Shown here: in pieces, positions 18,500 through 26,080 of the stretch
Layout of the letters: each line of letters begins with the position of its first letter
Position numbering within the stretch: the first letter of the stretch is position 1
Assembly: GCA_002327785.1 (NCBI GenBank)
Contig: DCUI01000107.1
Coordinates: forward strand, 1 to 63,949
Direction of reading: 5' to 3'
Source: Phycisphaerales bacterium UBA2218
GTDB lineage: Bacteria > Planctomycetota > Phycisphaerae > Sedimentisphaerales > Anaerobacaceae
Length of the DNA stretch: 63,949 bases
The notes under the pieces: generated by a model
Told to the model about the DNA's origin: nothing
Database searches by the model: none
What the model saw: the letters and a program-made list of their open reading frames with translations, nothing else
Made by a program: the position numbers and the translations under genes

Positions 18500-18995
18500 C
18501 TCCCTCCCGAAAGTCTCGCTGGTGGCCCACTTCTCGACGACCTTCGGATCGCGGCTGAGCTTGAAGGTCTCGATCCGGTGGGGCTTGAACCGATGGGCCG
18601 TCCAGACGCGATGGACCAGGTTGGGACGAATCCCCAGGTGTTTGGCCAACGTCCGAACACTCCAGTGCGCCGCGTTGGGGGGTGTCTTATGCAGCGTGGT
18701 CTCGACGATCCGTTTGGCCCAGTGACATTGCATGGTGGGCTTGCGGCCACCGCGAGGCGCGTCCTTCTCGATGCCGGCGAGACCCCGCTCGGCGAAGCGT
18801 TGCCGCCCGCGGCCCACGGCGGACGCCTGTACGCCGAGCGTGCCGGCGATCTTCCTGGTTCTGCTTCCCGCCCGCCGCCAGGAGAATCATCTGGGCCTTC
18901 TGCGTCAGTCGTACCGGCGTGCTTCGTCCCCGAGCCCACCGCTCCAGGGTCGCACGCTGTTTGTCTGTGACCGTGATCTTTACAGCTACTCGCAT
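18500..18995 (-). pseudogene. IS630-family transposase remnant
   Basis: The N-terminus is typical of IS630 transposases (MRVAVKITVTDKQRATLERWA, TQKAQMILLAAGG). After about 45 codons the reading shifts frame to GRQRFAERGLAGIEKDAPRGG, then helix-turn-helix-like sequence (WSVRTLAKHLGIRPNLVHRVWTA) to RDPKVVEKWATS, where similarity ends. The whole DDE catalytic domain is missing. So it is frameshifted and 3'-truncated. No terminal inverted repeats could be assigned. Confidence 0.85.
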
Positions 18996-19076
18996 GGCGC
19001 CCATTCTTTCCGGCTACAGAGGAAAACGCCATACAAGCAGAATGACTGCAACTACTTCTCGAACACTACAATAGAA

Positions 19077-19162
19077 TGCCGAAGGAGGGAATCGAACCCT
19101 CACGGGGGTTAAACCCCACAGAATTTTGAATCCTGCGCGTCTGCCAGTTCCGCCACTTCGGC
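19077..19162 (-). tRNA. tRNA-Leu (anticodon CAA)
   Basis: The minus strand folds as a class II tRNA: acceptor stem GCCGAAG/CTTCGGC (7 bp), D-arm with GGCAGACGCG, anticodon stem CAGGA/TTCTG with loop TTCAAAA (anticodon CAA), a long variable arm (GTGGGGTTTAACCCC region), and T-arm with GGTTCGATTCC. The discriminator is A, as expected for tRNA-Leu. CCA is not encoded. It is flanked on one side by an IS630 remnant and on the other by an integrase remnant. Confidence 0.95.
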
Positions 19163-19304
19163 GAGTGCCGTATTCATAACGACTTATGACACATATTCAC
19201 GTCGCAATTCTGGCTCCCGTACAACATCTGTACCGTACTGCCCGGCTATCAGATTGTATCGCTTTCGATAATTTGCCATGCTTTGAAACCGTGCCATATG
19301 GAGG

Positions 19305-19622
19305 AGCATAATACACAAAGCCTGGGTCCACAAGCGAAATCATCGGCCAGGATGGTACATTCTTTGGTACGGCTCCGGTGGCAAACAGCACAGCCGGCAG
19401 GCGCCCACCAAGAGCATTGCCGAGCAATACAGGCAGCGTCTGGAGCATCGGATGAATGCCGATCTGTACGCCGATGCCATGAGTATCGCATGGGACGATC
19501 TGGTAGCCGAATACCTCAAACACATGAAGCTCGTCCGCAGGGCTGCCGTCGGTCATTTCCTGCTTATGGGACAGGCGAGCGACTTTCGCTTCATACCCGC
19601 GACAAAACCCAGCGACAAGTGA
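19305..19622 (+). pseudogene. Site-specific integrase (tyrosine recombinase) N-terminal remnant
   Basis: An open frame reads HKAWVHKRNHRPGWYILWYG, then GKQHSRQAPTKSIAEQYRQRL and later WDDLVAEYLKHMK before a stop. The K-RPGWYI-WY-----K-HSR-APT-S-AEQ pattern is the arm-binding N-terminus of phage-type integrases, and the following helices match the start of the SAM-like core-binding domain. No start codon in frame, and the catalytic domain (R-HxxR-Y) is absent. It lies 142 bases from tRNA-Leu. Confidence 0.65.
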
Positions 19623-19737
19623 CTGTGCCGCTGGGCAAAGAGCGCCGACTGCATGGCCTCTGAACATGCAGTCGCACGGTTTGACGCGGGCAATGAGTCC
19701 CTCGTTCGGCCCAAGATTGACGTACCGGCTGATCGTG

Positions 19738-20060
19738 CCGCCCGTAGTAGCCCATCAACTCTTCGACCGGCAGATACACTTCGCCGATCAGCACGCGGCC
19801 GAAATCCGCCATCGTTCCGCACAGTGGATGAATCCCGGCATGATCGCTGACATCGTACCCTCAATCCGCCAGAGGCGACGGGTAGATGGGCGAAATCCAG
19901 ATCGCATCGACCCCGAGCCACTGGAGGTAGTCCAGCTTGCTCGAAATCCCCGCCAGATCCCCCTACCCGTCCCCATTGCTGTCCACGAACGACAAAGGGT
20001 AAATCTGATAGACAACGCCCGTCTGCCACCAAAGGTGCGTCTCGGCAGGATGCTTCTCCC
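19738..20060 (-). pseudogene. Degenerate GH13 alpha-glucosidase/amylase
   Basis: The minus strand reads WWQTGVVYQIYPLSFVDSNGDG, a stop, GDLAGISSKLDYLQWLGVDAI, WISPIYPSPLAD, a second stop, GYDVSDHAGIHPLCGTMADF and then directly RVLIGEVYLPVEELMGYYG. The first part is the GH13 N-terminus; the last holds the catalytic-acid Glu region (IGEVYLP), which normally lies roughly 200 residues later. So there are two in-frame stops and one large in-frame internal deletion. The remaining sequence downstream is unrecognisable. Confidence 0.8.
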
Positions 20061-20287
20061 TGTTGTCGATGTTTCCTTATTCCAATCCGGCCGCAGGCCG
20101 GCGCAAAACCAGACGGTAAGAAGGTCAGAACGTAAGAAGGTCGCAGCCAACTCTTCCCTTCGTCCGTTCTGCCCGATCCCTGCGCTGCCCAACGATCCCC
20201 GGGCAGCCCAGTACATGGATTATACCACGCCCTCATCCGGCTCAACAGGGCAAGCGCAGATGTGAGGAAGCCTGATGGACTCGGCTA

Positions 20288-20350
20288 CTGACCACCAGCG
20301 ACCGAGAACTGACAACCGACCACCGCCAACCGCCAACCGAGACTTGTCAA
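20288..20350. repeat. Nine-unit heptad array upstream of the MntA/HepT pair
   Basis: Nine 7-mers in exact phase: CTGACCA, CCAGCGA, CCGAGAA, CTGACAA, CCGACCA, CCGCCAA, CCGCCAA, CCGAGAC, TTGTCAA. The length is 63 bases, the same as the array inside the glycosyltransferase gene at 43311-43373. Confidence 0.75.
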
Positions 20351-20441
20351 CCGTTCCGACATGGATTCCATCATCGATCCGAGCGCTCCCGGCCAAGCGT
20401 GCCCTTGGCGCGGCCGAGCGGTCGGCGGTAGAATAACCTCC

Positions 20442-20744
20442 ATGGCAACGTTCATGGGCATATCGGAAATCATCGGGGACAAGCGGGACGCCATCCTGGC
20501 GCTGGCCGCCAAGCATGGGGCGTCGAACGTCCGCGTCTTCGGATCGGTCGCCGAGGGCAAGGCGGATGAGGCCAGCGACGTGGATTTCCTCGTCGATATG
20601 GAGCCCGGCCGGAGTTTGCTCGACCTCGGCGGTCTGCTCATGGACCTCCAGGACCTGCTCGGCCGGGAGGTAGACCTGGTCACCGAGCCAGCTTTGCATT
20701 GGTACATCCGCGAGAAGGTCATCCATCAGGCGAGGCCGCTATGA
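20442..20744 (+). CDS. mntA: MNT-type nucleotidyltransferase antitoxin (MntA-like)
   Basis: 100 residues from MATFMGISEII; upstream codons in frame look non-coding, though the ribosome-binding site is weak. Minimal nucleotidyltransferase fold with the signature GS-x10-DxD (FGSVAEGKADEASDVDFLVDM). In known MNT/HEPN systems MntA adenylylates a Tyr beside the HEPN active site and so neutralises the toxin. Its stop overlaps the next start (ATGA), the usual arrangement. Confidence 0.9.
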   Translation: MATFMGISEIIGDKRDAILALAAKHGASNVRVFGSVAEGKADEASDVDFLVDMEPGRSLLDLGGLLMDLQDLLGREVDLVTEPALHWYIREKVIHQARPL

Positions 20745-21100
20745 AAGATGATACGCTGTATCTCATCCACATCGGCGAATGCATCGACCGCATCGAGTCC
20801 TATACACAAGGGATGGCGAAGGAGGCGTTCCAGGCAGCGGAGATGGTGCAGGACGCCGTGATTCGTAACCTCCAGACCATGGCCGAATCAACGCAGCGTC
20901 TCTCGGCCAAAGCCAAAGAGAGTCGTCCTGAAATCGACTGGTATAAGATCGCTGGCTTCCGCAATGTCCTCGTGCACGACTACCTTGGCGTTGATTTGGA
21001 GAAGATTTGGGCGATTGTCCGTAACAACTTGCCGATTCTCAAAGACGCGGTAGACGACATGCTGGGTCCGGACAGGCCAACGCGGCCGGCCAGGGAATGA
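20741..21100 (+). CDS. hepT: HEPN ribonuclease toxin (HepT-like, DUF86)
   Basis: 119 residues, all-helical. The HEPN catalytic motif Rx4-6H is present as RNVLVHDY (about 77-82), preceded by IDWYKIAGF, as in HepT proteins; the Tyr two residues after the His is the expected modification site. Known HepT toxins are RNases that halt growth or act in abortive infection. Start codon overlaps mntA. Sits between the restriction system and the methylase-PIN pair. Confidence 0.92.
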   Translation: MKDDTLYLIHIGECIDRIESYTQGMAKEAFQAAEMVQDAVIRNLQTMAESTQRLSAKAKESRPEIDWYKIAGFRNVLVHDYLGVDLEKIWAIVRNNLPILKDAVDDMLGPDRPTRPARE

Positions 21101-21589
21101 CGCAGATCAAGCACGAGCGACGAGCCACGGGGCACAAGGCCCGGTCCATGGTCGCTCGGCGTCTCCCCGTGCTGCCATGCTCTGACCCTCTCACCCTCGG
21201 ACACTCTGGCCTTCTATCCCCAATCCGCCGTCCCGCCGCTCCCCCACTTCACACTTCAAACTTCACACTTGCTTAGTAATTCCTAATCCCAGATGCGACC
21301 TCGGTCCCCCTTGTCATTCCCGCGAACGCGGGAATCCATCCGGCTTATCACCTATCGCTTATCACTTGTCGCTGCCCCCTGCCCCCTTCCCCCTCCTCGC
21401 TCCTGGGACGCCCAAAACCAGGCCACTCGAGACGGAAAGTGGCACGGCGCGTCGCTCGTTCTCGGTTCCTCCTTTTTTCCCAGTAGCGACTTGTTTCCCG
21501 TCGGGTCCTGTTTCTGGTACAATCGAGATTGAGGATGCTAAGGGTGTGGCATCCTTGATCCGTACGATGTCGGGAAGGATATTGCAGTC
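21101..21589. other. Repeat-rich intergenic region before the methylase gene
   Basis: No gene seen. It contains a heptad array at 21245-21272, a REP-like palindrome at 21312-21341, and a second heptad array at 21344-21378 abutting it. The last 60 bases hold the methylase ribosome-binding region (GGGAAGGAT). Confidence 0.6.
21245..21378. repeat. Two heptad arrays flanking a REP palindrome
   Basis: First array: CACTTCA, CACTTCA, AACTTCA, CACTTGC. Second array: CTTATCA, CCTATCG, CTTATCA, CTTGTCG, CTGCCCC. Between them at 21312-21341 is a perfect palindrome built on ATTCCCGCG and CGCGGGAAT, as at 7080-7164. Confidence 0.72.
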
Positions 21590-24169
21590 GTGACCAGATC
21601 CGCACATTCTGCCGCTGCTTTGAGGCCGCTCCTTGAGGAATGCGGCTATTCGGGGACACGGCTGGCGGTGGAGTTCAGAGTAGGTGACGACGTCTTTCCT
21701 CTTGTCGGCTTCGCCAGCAAACCGTGGGATTTTGACTCGGCATGCATCGCCGTCATGGTAGCAATCGACAAACCAGAGGATGCTGTCAAGAAATGCCGCC
21801 AGTTGGGCGCGCCCATAGTATGGGTGTGCCGAAATGGAACAGTCGAATGGTGGACCCAGCACGGCACGACTCCAACACCGTTTGACTCCAGACCTGTCGG
21901 TCAGTTTGATTCCCTCGTACAGCAGTACAGGGTCGATCTTCTCCCGGAGAACGTCTACAGAGCCAAGACTCTCGGACGTTTGCCCGGTGCAAAGCAGTTA
22001 AGCTTTGTGGATGTTGGTCTCATGCCGTTGCTTCGGGCCGAAGCGGGCAAGAAGTTGGGTACACTCGTCGAGGACATGACGCGAGCGACGCTCCGGGGCC
22101 TTGGCCGAAGTAATCCAAGCAAGGCGATGGTGCGCGACGTGTTTACTCGCGTCTTTCGACTTTTAGCAGGGAAGATTCTCAAGGACAAGAATGCCGACGG
22201 CTTTGGCGCAATGGATCTTCAAGACACTGGCACAGTCCTGAGCGCTGTGGCGAAGCACTACAATGCTGCTGAGCTATATAGAGTGCTTTCACCCAAATGG
22301 AAAACAGCCCTCAAAGGGGCGAGTGACTTGGTTTCGGCGTATGGCAACGTGCGGGTCGTGTCTCCTGAGACGCTTGCTTACGTCTACGAGCATACTCTTG
22401 TCAACAAAGAGCTCCGCAAGAAGCTTGGGATTCACGCGACACCTCCATATCTGGTGGATTACATCGTCTGGCAACTCTATGACTGGGTTCGGGAGATTCC
22501 TGCCGAGAATCGGCATGTATTCGAACCAGCTTGTGGGCATGCGCCATTTCTTCTTGCCACCATGCGCATGTTGCGACTGGAAATGCAGGGTGCGACGGAT
22601 CGGAGAATCCACGATTACCTGAAGGCACATATCCATGGCGTCGAGATAGACGACTTCGCCCTTGAGATTGCCCGCTTGTCCCTGACGCTCGCGGATATTC
22701 CTAATCCTAATGGATGGGATCTCAGGGTCGAGGACATGTACGCATCGGGCATACTGGCAGATGAGGCAGCCAAGTGTGCGATCATGCTGAGCAATCCGCC
22801 GTACGAACGATTCAAGGAGGCGGACAGGGGGCGATATAGAAAGACTGGGTTCGCCGTTCGCCACAGCAAAGCGGTTGAGTTGCTTGATCGTACATTGAAG
22901 CAATTGTCACCCGGTGCGGTCTTTGGTGTGGTGGTGCCACAAGGAGTCCTTCACAGCACCGAAGCCAGGGAAGTGTGCGCACTGCTCCTCGGGGATTTCG
23001 AGATTCGCGAGATTTGCCTTTTCGCAGACAAGGTCTTTGAGGAGGGTGATGCCGAGACGGCTGTGATCTTGGGACGACGCCACACAACCTCGAAAGTCGC
23101 ACATCCATCGCACATTCGGTTCCGTCGTGTGCGAGAAGACTCAATCGCCCGTTTCGCAGAGAATTATGCTACAGATGCTGAGAACTTGGTACCTCTCGAC
23201 GAGTTAGGCAAGGACAGCGAGAAGAGCTTGCGGGCCCCAGACCTGCCGGAAGTTTGGCGGTATTTGTCGCCAAACCCTATACTCAAAACTGTCGCCAGCG
23301 TTGGCCAGGGTTTCTCGTTTGCTCATAAGGGCTTGATTGACGAGGCCAGGCGATCTATCGAGCCCCGACCTGCGGACGCTGTCCCTGCGTACCTCACCGG
23401 TGTCAATGCCCTTTCGATCTGGCAACTGCCCGAGGAGGTCTGGCTTAGTCCGTCGCGTACGCCGGTACTCACATGGCGAAGTGGCACTTATACCGGCATG
23501 CCCCAGGTGCTGCTCAATTACTCGCCAGTCATGCGTGGGCCGTGGCGGATCAAAGCATTGCTTGACGAGGGGGGCCACGCAGTCACGAATACGTACACAA
23601 CCATACGCCCTTGCGAGGAAGGCCCCCCAGCCATCTTCCTGTGGGCGCTGCTCAACTCGCCGCTGGCCAACGCCTACGTCTACTGCAACGCGCTGAAGCG
23701 ACATATCTATGATAGCCTGATCGCGTCCCTCCCCTTACCCCAACAGTGGCAAGACCGCGTCGCAGCGGTTGCTACCGCGGCACAGATGTATATCCGATGT
23801 GTGGCGGAACCCCAATCGTTCCAACTGCAAGGGGAGAATGAAACCCCGGTACGCGAAGCTCTTCTGAACATGGATGCAGCGGTCATGCAGGCGTATGGTT
23901 TGCCGGTTCAGCTTGAGCGGGCGGTGCTTGATCTGTTCTGCTTGCCATCCACGAATAGGCAGCGTCGCCGGCGCAAGGGCGTGGGCTGTATATTCGGCGA
24001 CTATTTTCCGCCTGACTTCAAGTCACTTGTCCCGCTGCACAAGTACATCTCGTCTGCCTACCGCAGTTCAACGATTGATCAAGTCGCCGCACGGATGAAG
24101 CCAGGGGAGTCGGCGCACGTGCTTGCGAGCCTCCGGTCGGCGGCTGAGGCGTTTGGGGAGGACTCCTGA
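21590..24169 (+). CDS. Large N6-adenine DNA methylase (Eco57I/type IIG-like)
   Basis: 859 residues from a GTG with GGGAAGGA about 10 bases upstream. N-terminal about 110 residues resemble the nuclease-like domain of type IIG enzymes in layout (FDSACIAVMV, LGAPIVWVCRNGTVEWWTQ), but I see no PD-(D/E)xK triad. A helical connector follows; SAM-binding motif I is VFEPACGHAPFLL (about 310) and catalytic motif IV is SNPPYERF (about 401). The C-terminal 350 residues look like a target-recognition domain. Motif I has GHAP where classical N6 enzymes have GxGx. Its stop codon touches the PIN gene start. The pair is probably a defence cassette: methylation would mark self DNA. Stand-alone type IIG function is the alternative. 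Confidence 0.85.
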   Translation: MTRSAHSAAALRPLLEECGYSGTRLAVEFRVGDDVFPLVGFASKPWDFDSACIAVMVAIDKPEDAVKKCRQLGAPIVWVCRNGTVEWWTQHGTTPTPFDSRPVGQFDSLVQQYRVDLLPENVYRAKTLGRLPGAKQLSFVDVGLMPLLRAEAGKKLGTLVEDMTRATLRGLGRSNPSKAMVRDVFTRVFRLLAGKILKDKNADGFGAMDLQDTGTVLSAVAKHYNAAELYRVLSPKWKTALKGASDLVSAYGNVRVVSPETLAYVYEHTLVNKELRKKLGIHATPPYLVDYIVWQLYDWVREIPAENRHVFEPACGHAPFLLATMRMLRLEMQGATDRRIHDYLKAHIHGVEIDDFALEIARLSLTLADIPNPNGWDLRVEDMYASGILADEAAKCAIMLSNPPYERFKEADRGRYRKTGFAVRHSKAVELLDRTLKQLSPGAVFGVVVPQGVLHSTEAREVCALLLGDFEIREICLFADKVFEEGDAETAVILGRRHTTSKVAHPSHIRFRRVREDSIARFAENYATDAENLVPLDELGKDSEKSLRAPDLPEVWRYLSPNPILKTVASVGQGFSFAHKGLIDEARRSIEPRPADAVPAYLTGVNALSIWQLPEEVWLSPSRTPVLTWRSGTYTGMPQVLLNYSPVMRGPWRIKALLDEGGHAVTNTYTTIRPCEEGPPAIFLWALLNSPLANAYVYCNALKRHIYDSLIASLPLPQQWQDRVAAVATAAQMYIRCVAEPQSFQLQGENETPVREALLNMDAAVMQAYGLPVQLERAVLDLFCLPSTNRQRRRRKGVGCIFGDYFPPDFKSLVPLHKYISSAYRSSTIDQVAARMKPGESAHVLASLRSAAEAFGEDS

Positions 24170-24724
24170 GTGCGAGACTATCTCATAGACACGCAAACCA
24201 TCCGTTATTGGTACGACCGCGGATGCCAACAGCATGATATAGTTGTGGCCAACATCGAATCGCTGAGAAAGCAGGTTGAATCATCTGAAAACAAGCCACG
24301 ACTAATCGTTTCCGTGATCACGCTCGGCGAGATCGAATTTGGACATCGTGTCAACCCATCCGCCGATCCGAACGTTCAGGCGGACTATCTCAAGTTCGTT
24401 GGTGAGCAATTGCCGGTGCGTCTCGAAGTCACCGAGGATGTGACTGCCTTCTTTGGCGAAATCCGCAAGCGCCTGTTTGACACCTATGCACCGGGTGACA
24501 AACGCAAACCCAAAATGCGCCCTGAACAATTGGTTGATCCGATCACGTCAAGGGAATTGGGGATCCAAGAGAACGACCTCTGGCTTTGTGCTCAGGCGAT
24601 CGGGCACGGCATGGTCCTCGTGACCAACGATGGGATGCGTCGAATTCGCGAGATAAGCCAGAATATGCAGCCTGCCTTGCTGATTCAGAATTGGACCATT
24701 CCAAACACCGCCAGGATCGAGTGA
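24170..24724 (+). CDS. PIN-domain nuclease coupled to the methylase
   Basis: 184 residues from a GTG immediately after the methylase TGA (TGAGTG), with GGGGAGGA as ribosome-binding site inside the methylase end. The four PIN acidic positions are visible: D7 in YLIDTQTI, Glu in TLGEIEFG (about 58), Asp in ENDLWLCAQAI (about 141) and Asp in LVTNDG (about 155). VapC-type PIN proteins are Mg-dependent RNases and usually about 130 residues; this one has an insertion around VNPSADPNVQADYLKF. There is no small antitoxin gene, so the methylase or its modification may be the control element (inference). Confidence 0.85.
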   Translation: MRDYLIDTQTIRYWYDRGCQQHDIVVANIESLRKQVESSENKPRLIVSVITLGEIEFGHRVNPSADPNVQADYLKFVGEQLPVRLEVTEDVTAFFGEIRKRLFDTYAPGDKRKPKMRPEQLVDPITSRELGIQENDLWLCAQAIGHGMVLVTNDGMRRIREISQNMQPALLIQNWTIPNTARIE

Positions 24725-25158
24725 GTCCGTAATTCTGAAAGGAACTAAAGGGGTGTGGTACATTCTGGGGAGAGCCATCCACAGCAATTCGTCATTCGAG
24801 GAAGTGTAAAGCGTTTATTCCGGCCTGCACCGGTTGCCGATCATCAGCACACAGTTGTCAGTTCAACGGGACGGTGTCAAGCAAGAACGATGGAGGGGGA
24901 CCGCCGTGTCCCCGCCGGTATCCTGCCGATGCGTCAAACGCATGTCATTGAAACCAAGGGGGTTGAACCTCTCGCGGAGATGTCGGGATTGCAGAGGGTA
25001 GGCGGCCGCGCAAGTCCGAATGCGTGGTTTGAAGAGGCCCCCCCTTGCCCATCGGGGACGCGAAGCAGGTTGATCTGCCTACGTTTCGGCGGTATCATCG
25101 GGGGTGATGGTGGTGCAAGGGACAGAAGGCTCAATCAGTGCATTGCGGAGAGATCATC
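24725..25158. other. Intergenic, nothing recognised
   Basis: Short open frames only, none with a ribosome-binding site and none resembling a family. No hairpin-plus-U terminator after the PIN gene was found. Confidence 0.5.
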
Positions 25159-25893
25159 ATGGTTGGCGGCGAACCGCTGATTCCGAGACATGGCGGATAT
25201 CGAAGGCTCAAGAGCTTTCAGGTGGCTCAGTTGGTGTTCGATGTGACGGTTCGGTTCTGCGAGCGGTATATCGAGAAGCGCAGCCGGACCTGCGATCAGA
25301 TGGTGCAGGCGGCGAGGTCGGGGGTGCAGAATATCGCCGAGGGGAGCCAGGCTTCGGGGACGTCGAAGAAGACCGAGATCAAGCTCACCAGCGTGGCACG
25401 GGCGAGCTTGGAAGAGCTTCGGCTCGATTATCAGGATTTTCTGCGGCAGCGCGGGCTGGCGCTCTGGGATCGGGACGATCCCCGGCGGGCGGAACTGATC
25501 TCGCGGCGGTGTGCGACAGCAGATGAGGTGGCGGACTGGGCGAGGGATGCGCGACGAGGATTCTGTGGACGTGGTGGACGGGATGGACTGGGTGGACGCG
25601 GTGGACAGGCTGGGGAGGGAGCTACCTACGCCGAGATCGCGGCCAATGGGGCGCTGGCGCTGATTACGGTCGCTTGCAGCTTGCTGGACCGGCAACTGGC
25701 GTCGCAGGCCAGGGCCTTCGAGGCCGAGGGCGGATTCTCCGAGCGGCTGTATCGCGTCCGCACCCAGAGCCGCAGGGCCGGCTCACCAGGGCCGTCCACA
25801 AAGTCCACCGAGTCCACCAAGTCCACGCCGTCCACGAGGCCCCCAGGCCAACAAAACAGCCCCCCGAAATCCCCACCAAATCACCGGGAATAG
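25159..25893 (+). CDS. Four-helix-bundle suffix protein with in-frame 9-bp repeat arrays
   Basis: 244 residues; ATG preceded by GGAGAG at 6 bases. The core (YRRLKSFQVAQLVFDVTVRF, MVQAARSGVQNIAEGSQASG, ARASLEELRLDYQDFLRQRGL) matches the S23-related four-helix-bundle family, suffix type, of unknown function. Two stretches do not fit: GRGGRDGLGGRGGQ after helix four, and a C-terminal PSTKSTESTKSTPSTR tail. Both are encoded by 45-bp arrays of five 9-mers in opposite orientation. Between them helices resume (ANGALALITVACSLLDRQLA). Confidence 0.8.
   Translation: MVGGEPLIPRHGGYRRLKSFQVAQLVFDVTVRFCERYIEKRSRTCDQMVQAARSGVQNIAEGSQASGTSKKTEIKLTSVARASLEELRLDYQDFLRQRGLALWDRDDPRRAELISRRCATADEVADWARDARRGFCGRGGRDGLGGRGGQAGEGATYAEIAANGALALITVACSLLDRQLASQARAFEAEGGFSERLYRVRTQSRRAGSPGPSTKSTESTKSTPSTRPPGQQNSPPKSPPNHRE
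25565..25609. repeat. 9-bp repeat array, in frame (GTGGACNNN x5)
   Basis: Five units in exact 9-base phase: GTGGACGTG, GTGGACGGG, ATGGACTGG, GTGGACGCG, GTGGACAGG. The array is 45 bases, so the reading frame is kept. Inverse partner at 25794-25838. Confidence 0.85.
25794..25838. repeat. 9-bp repeat array, inverse orientation (GTCCACNNN x5)
   Basis: Five units in exact 9-base phase: GTCCACAAA, GTCCACCGA, GTCCACCAA, GTCCACGCC, GTCCACGAG. The same length and unit as the upstream array but inverted, so the two could pair as a long hairpin with a 184-base loop. Confidence 0.85.
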
Positions 25894-26080
25894 CAAAATT
25901 CGTGCACCATCCCGGGACCCTAAAACGGCGTCGATGCAGGTTTTTTTTATTCCTTTTTGGGCAAGGGGTTGTCGCGATTTCAAAGGTCGGCAAAACACAG
26001 ATTTTCCGACCAATTCGTGCAACATCGGGCATATATAGAGGCGTGAGTTTTTCTTCGGCGCCTCCGAAAGGTTGTGCCGG

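Noticed and set aside
18199..19032. A 277-codon minus-strand open frame over the IS630 region
   Set aside because: Its sequence is Arg/Pro/Ser-rich and unrelated to any family; the true transposase reading is in the other two frames, so this is a shadow.
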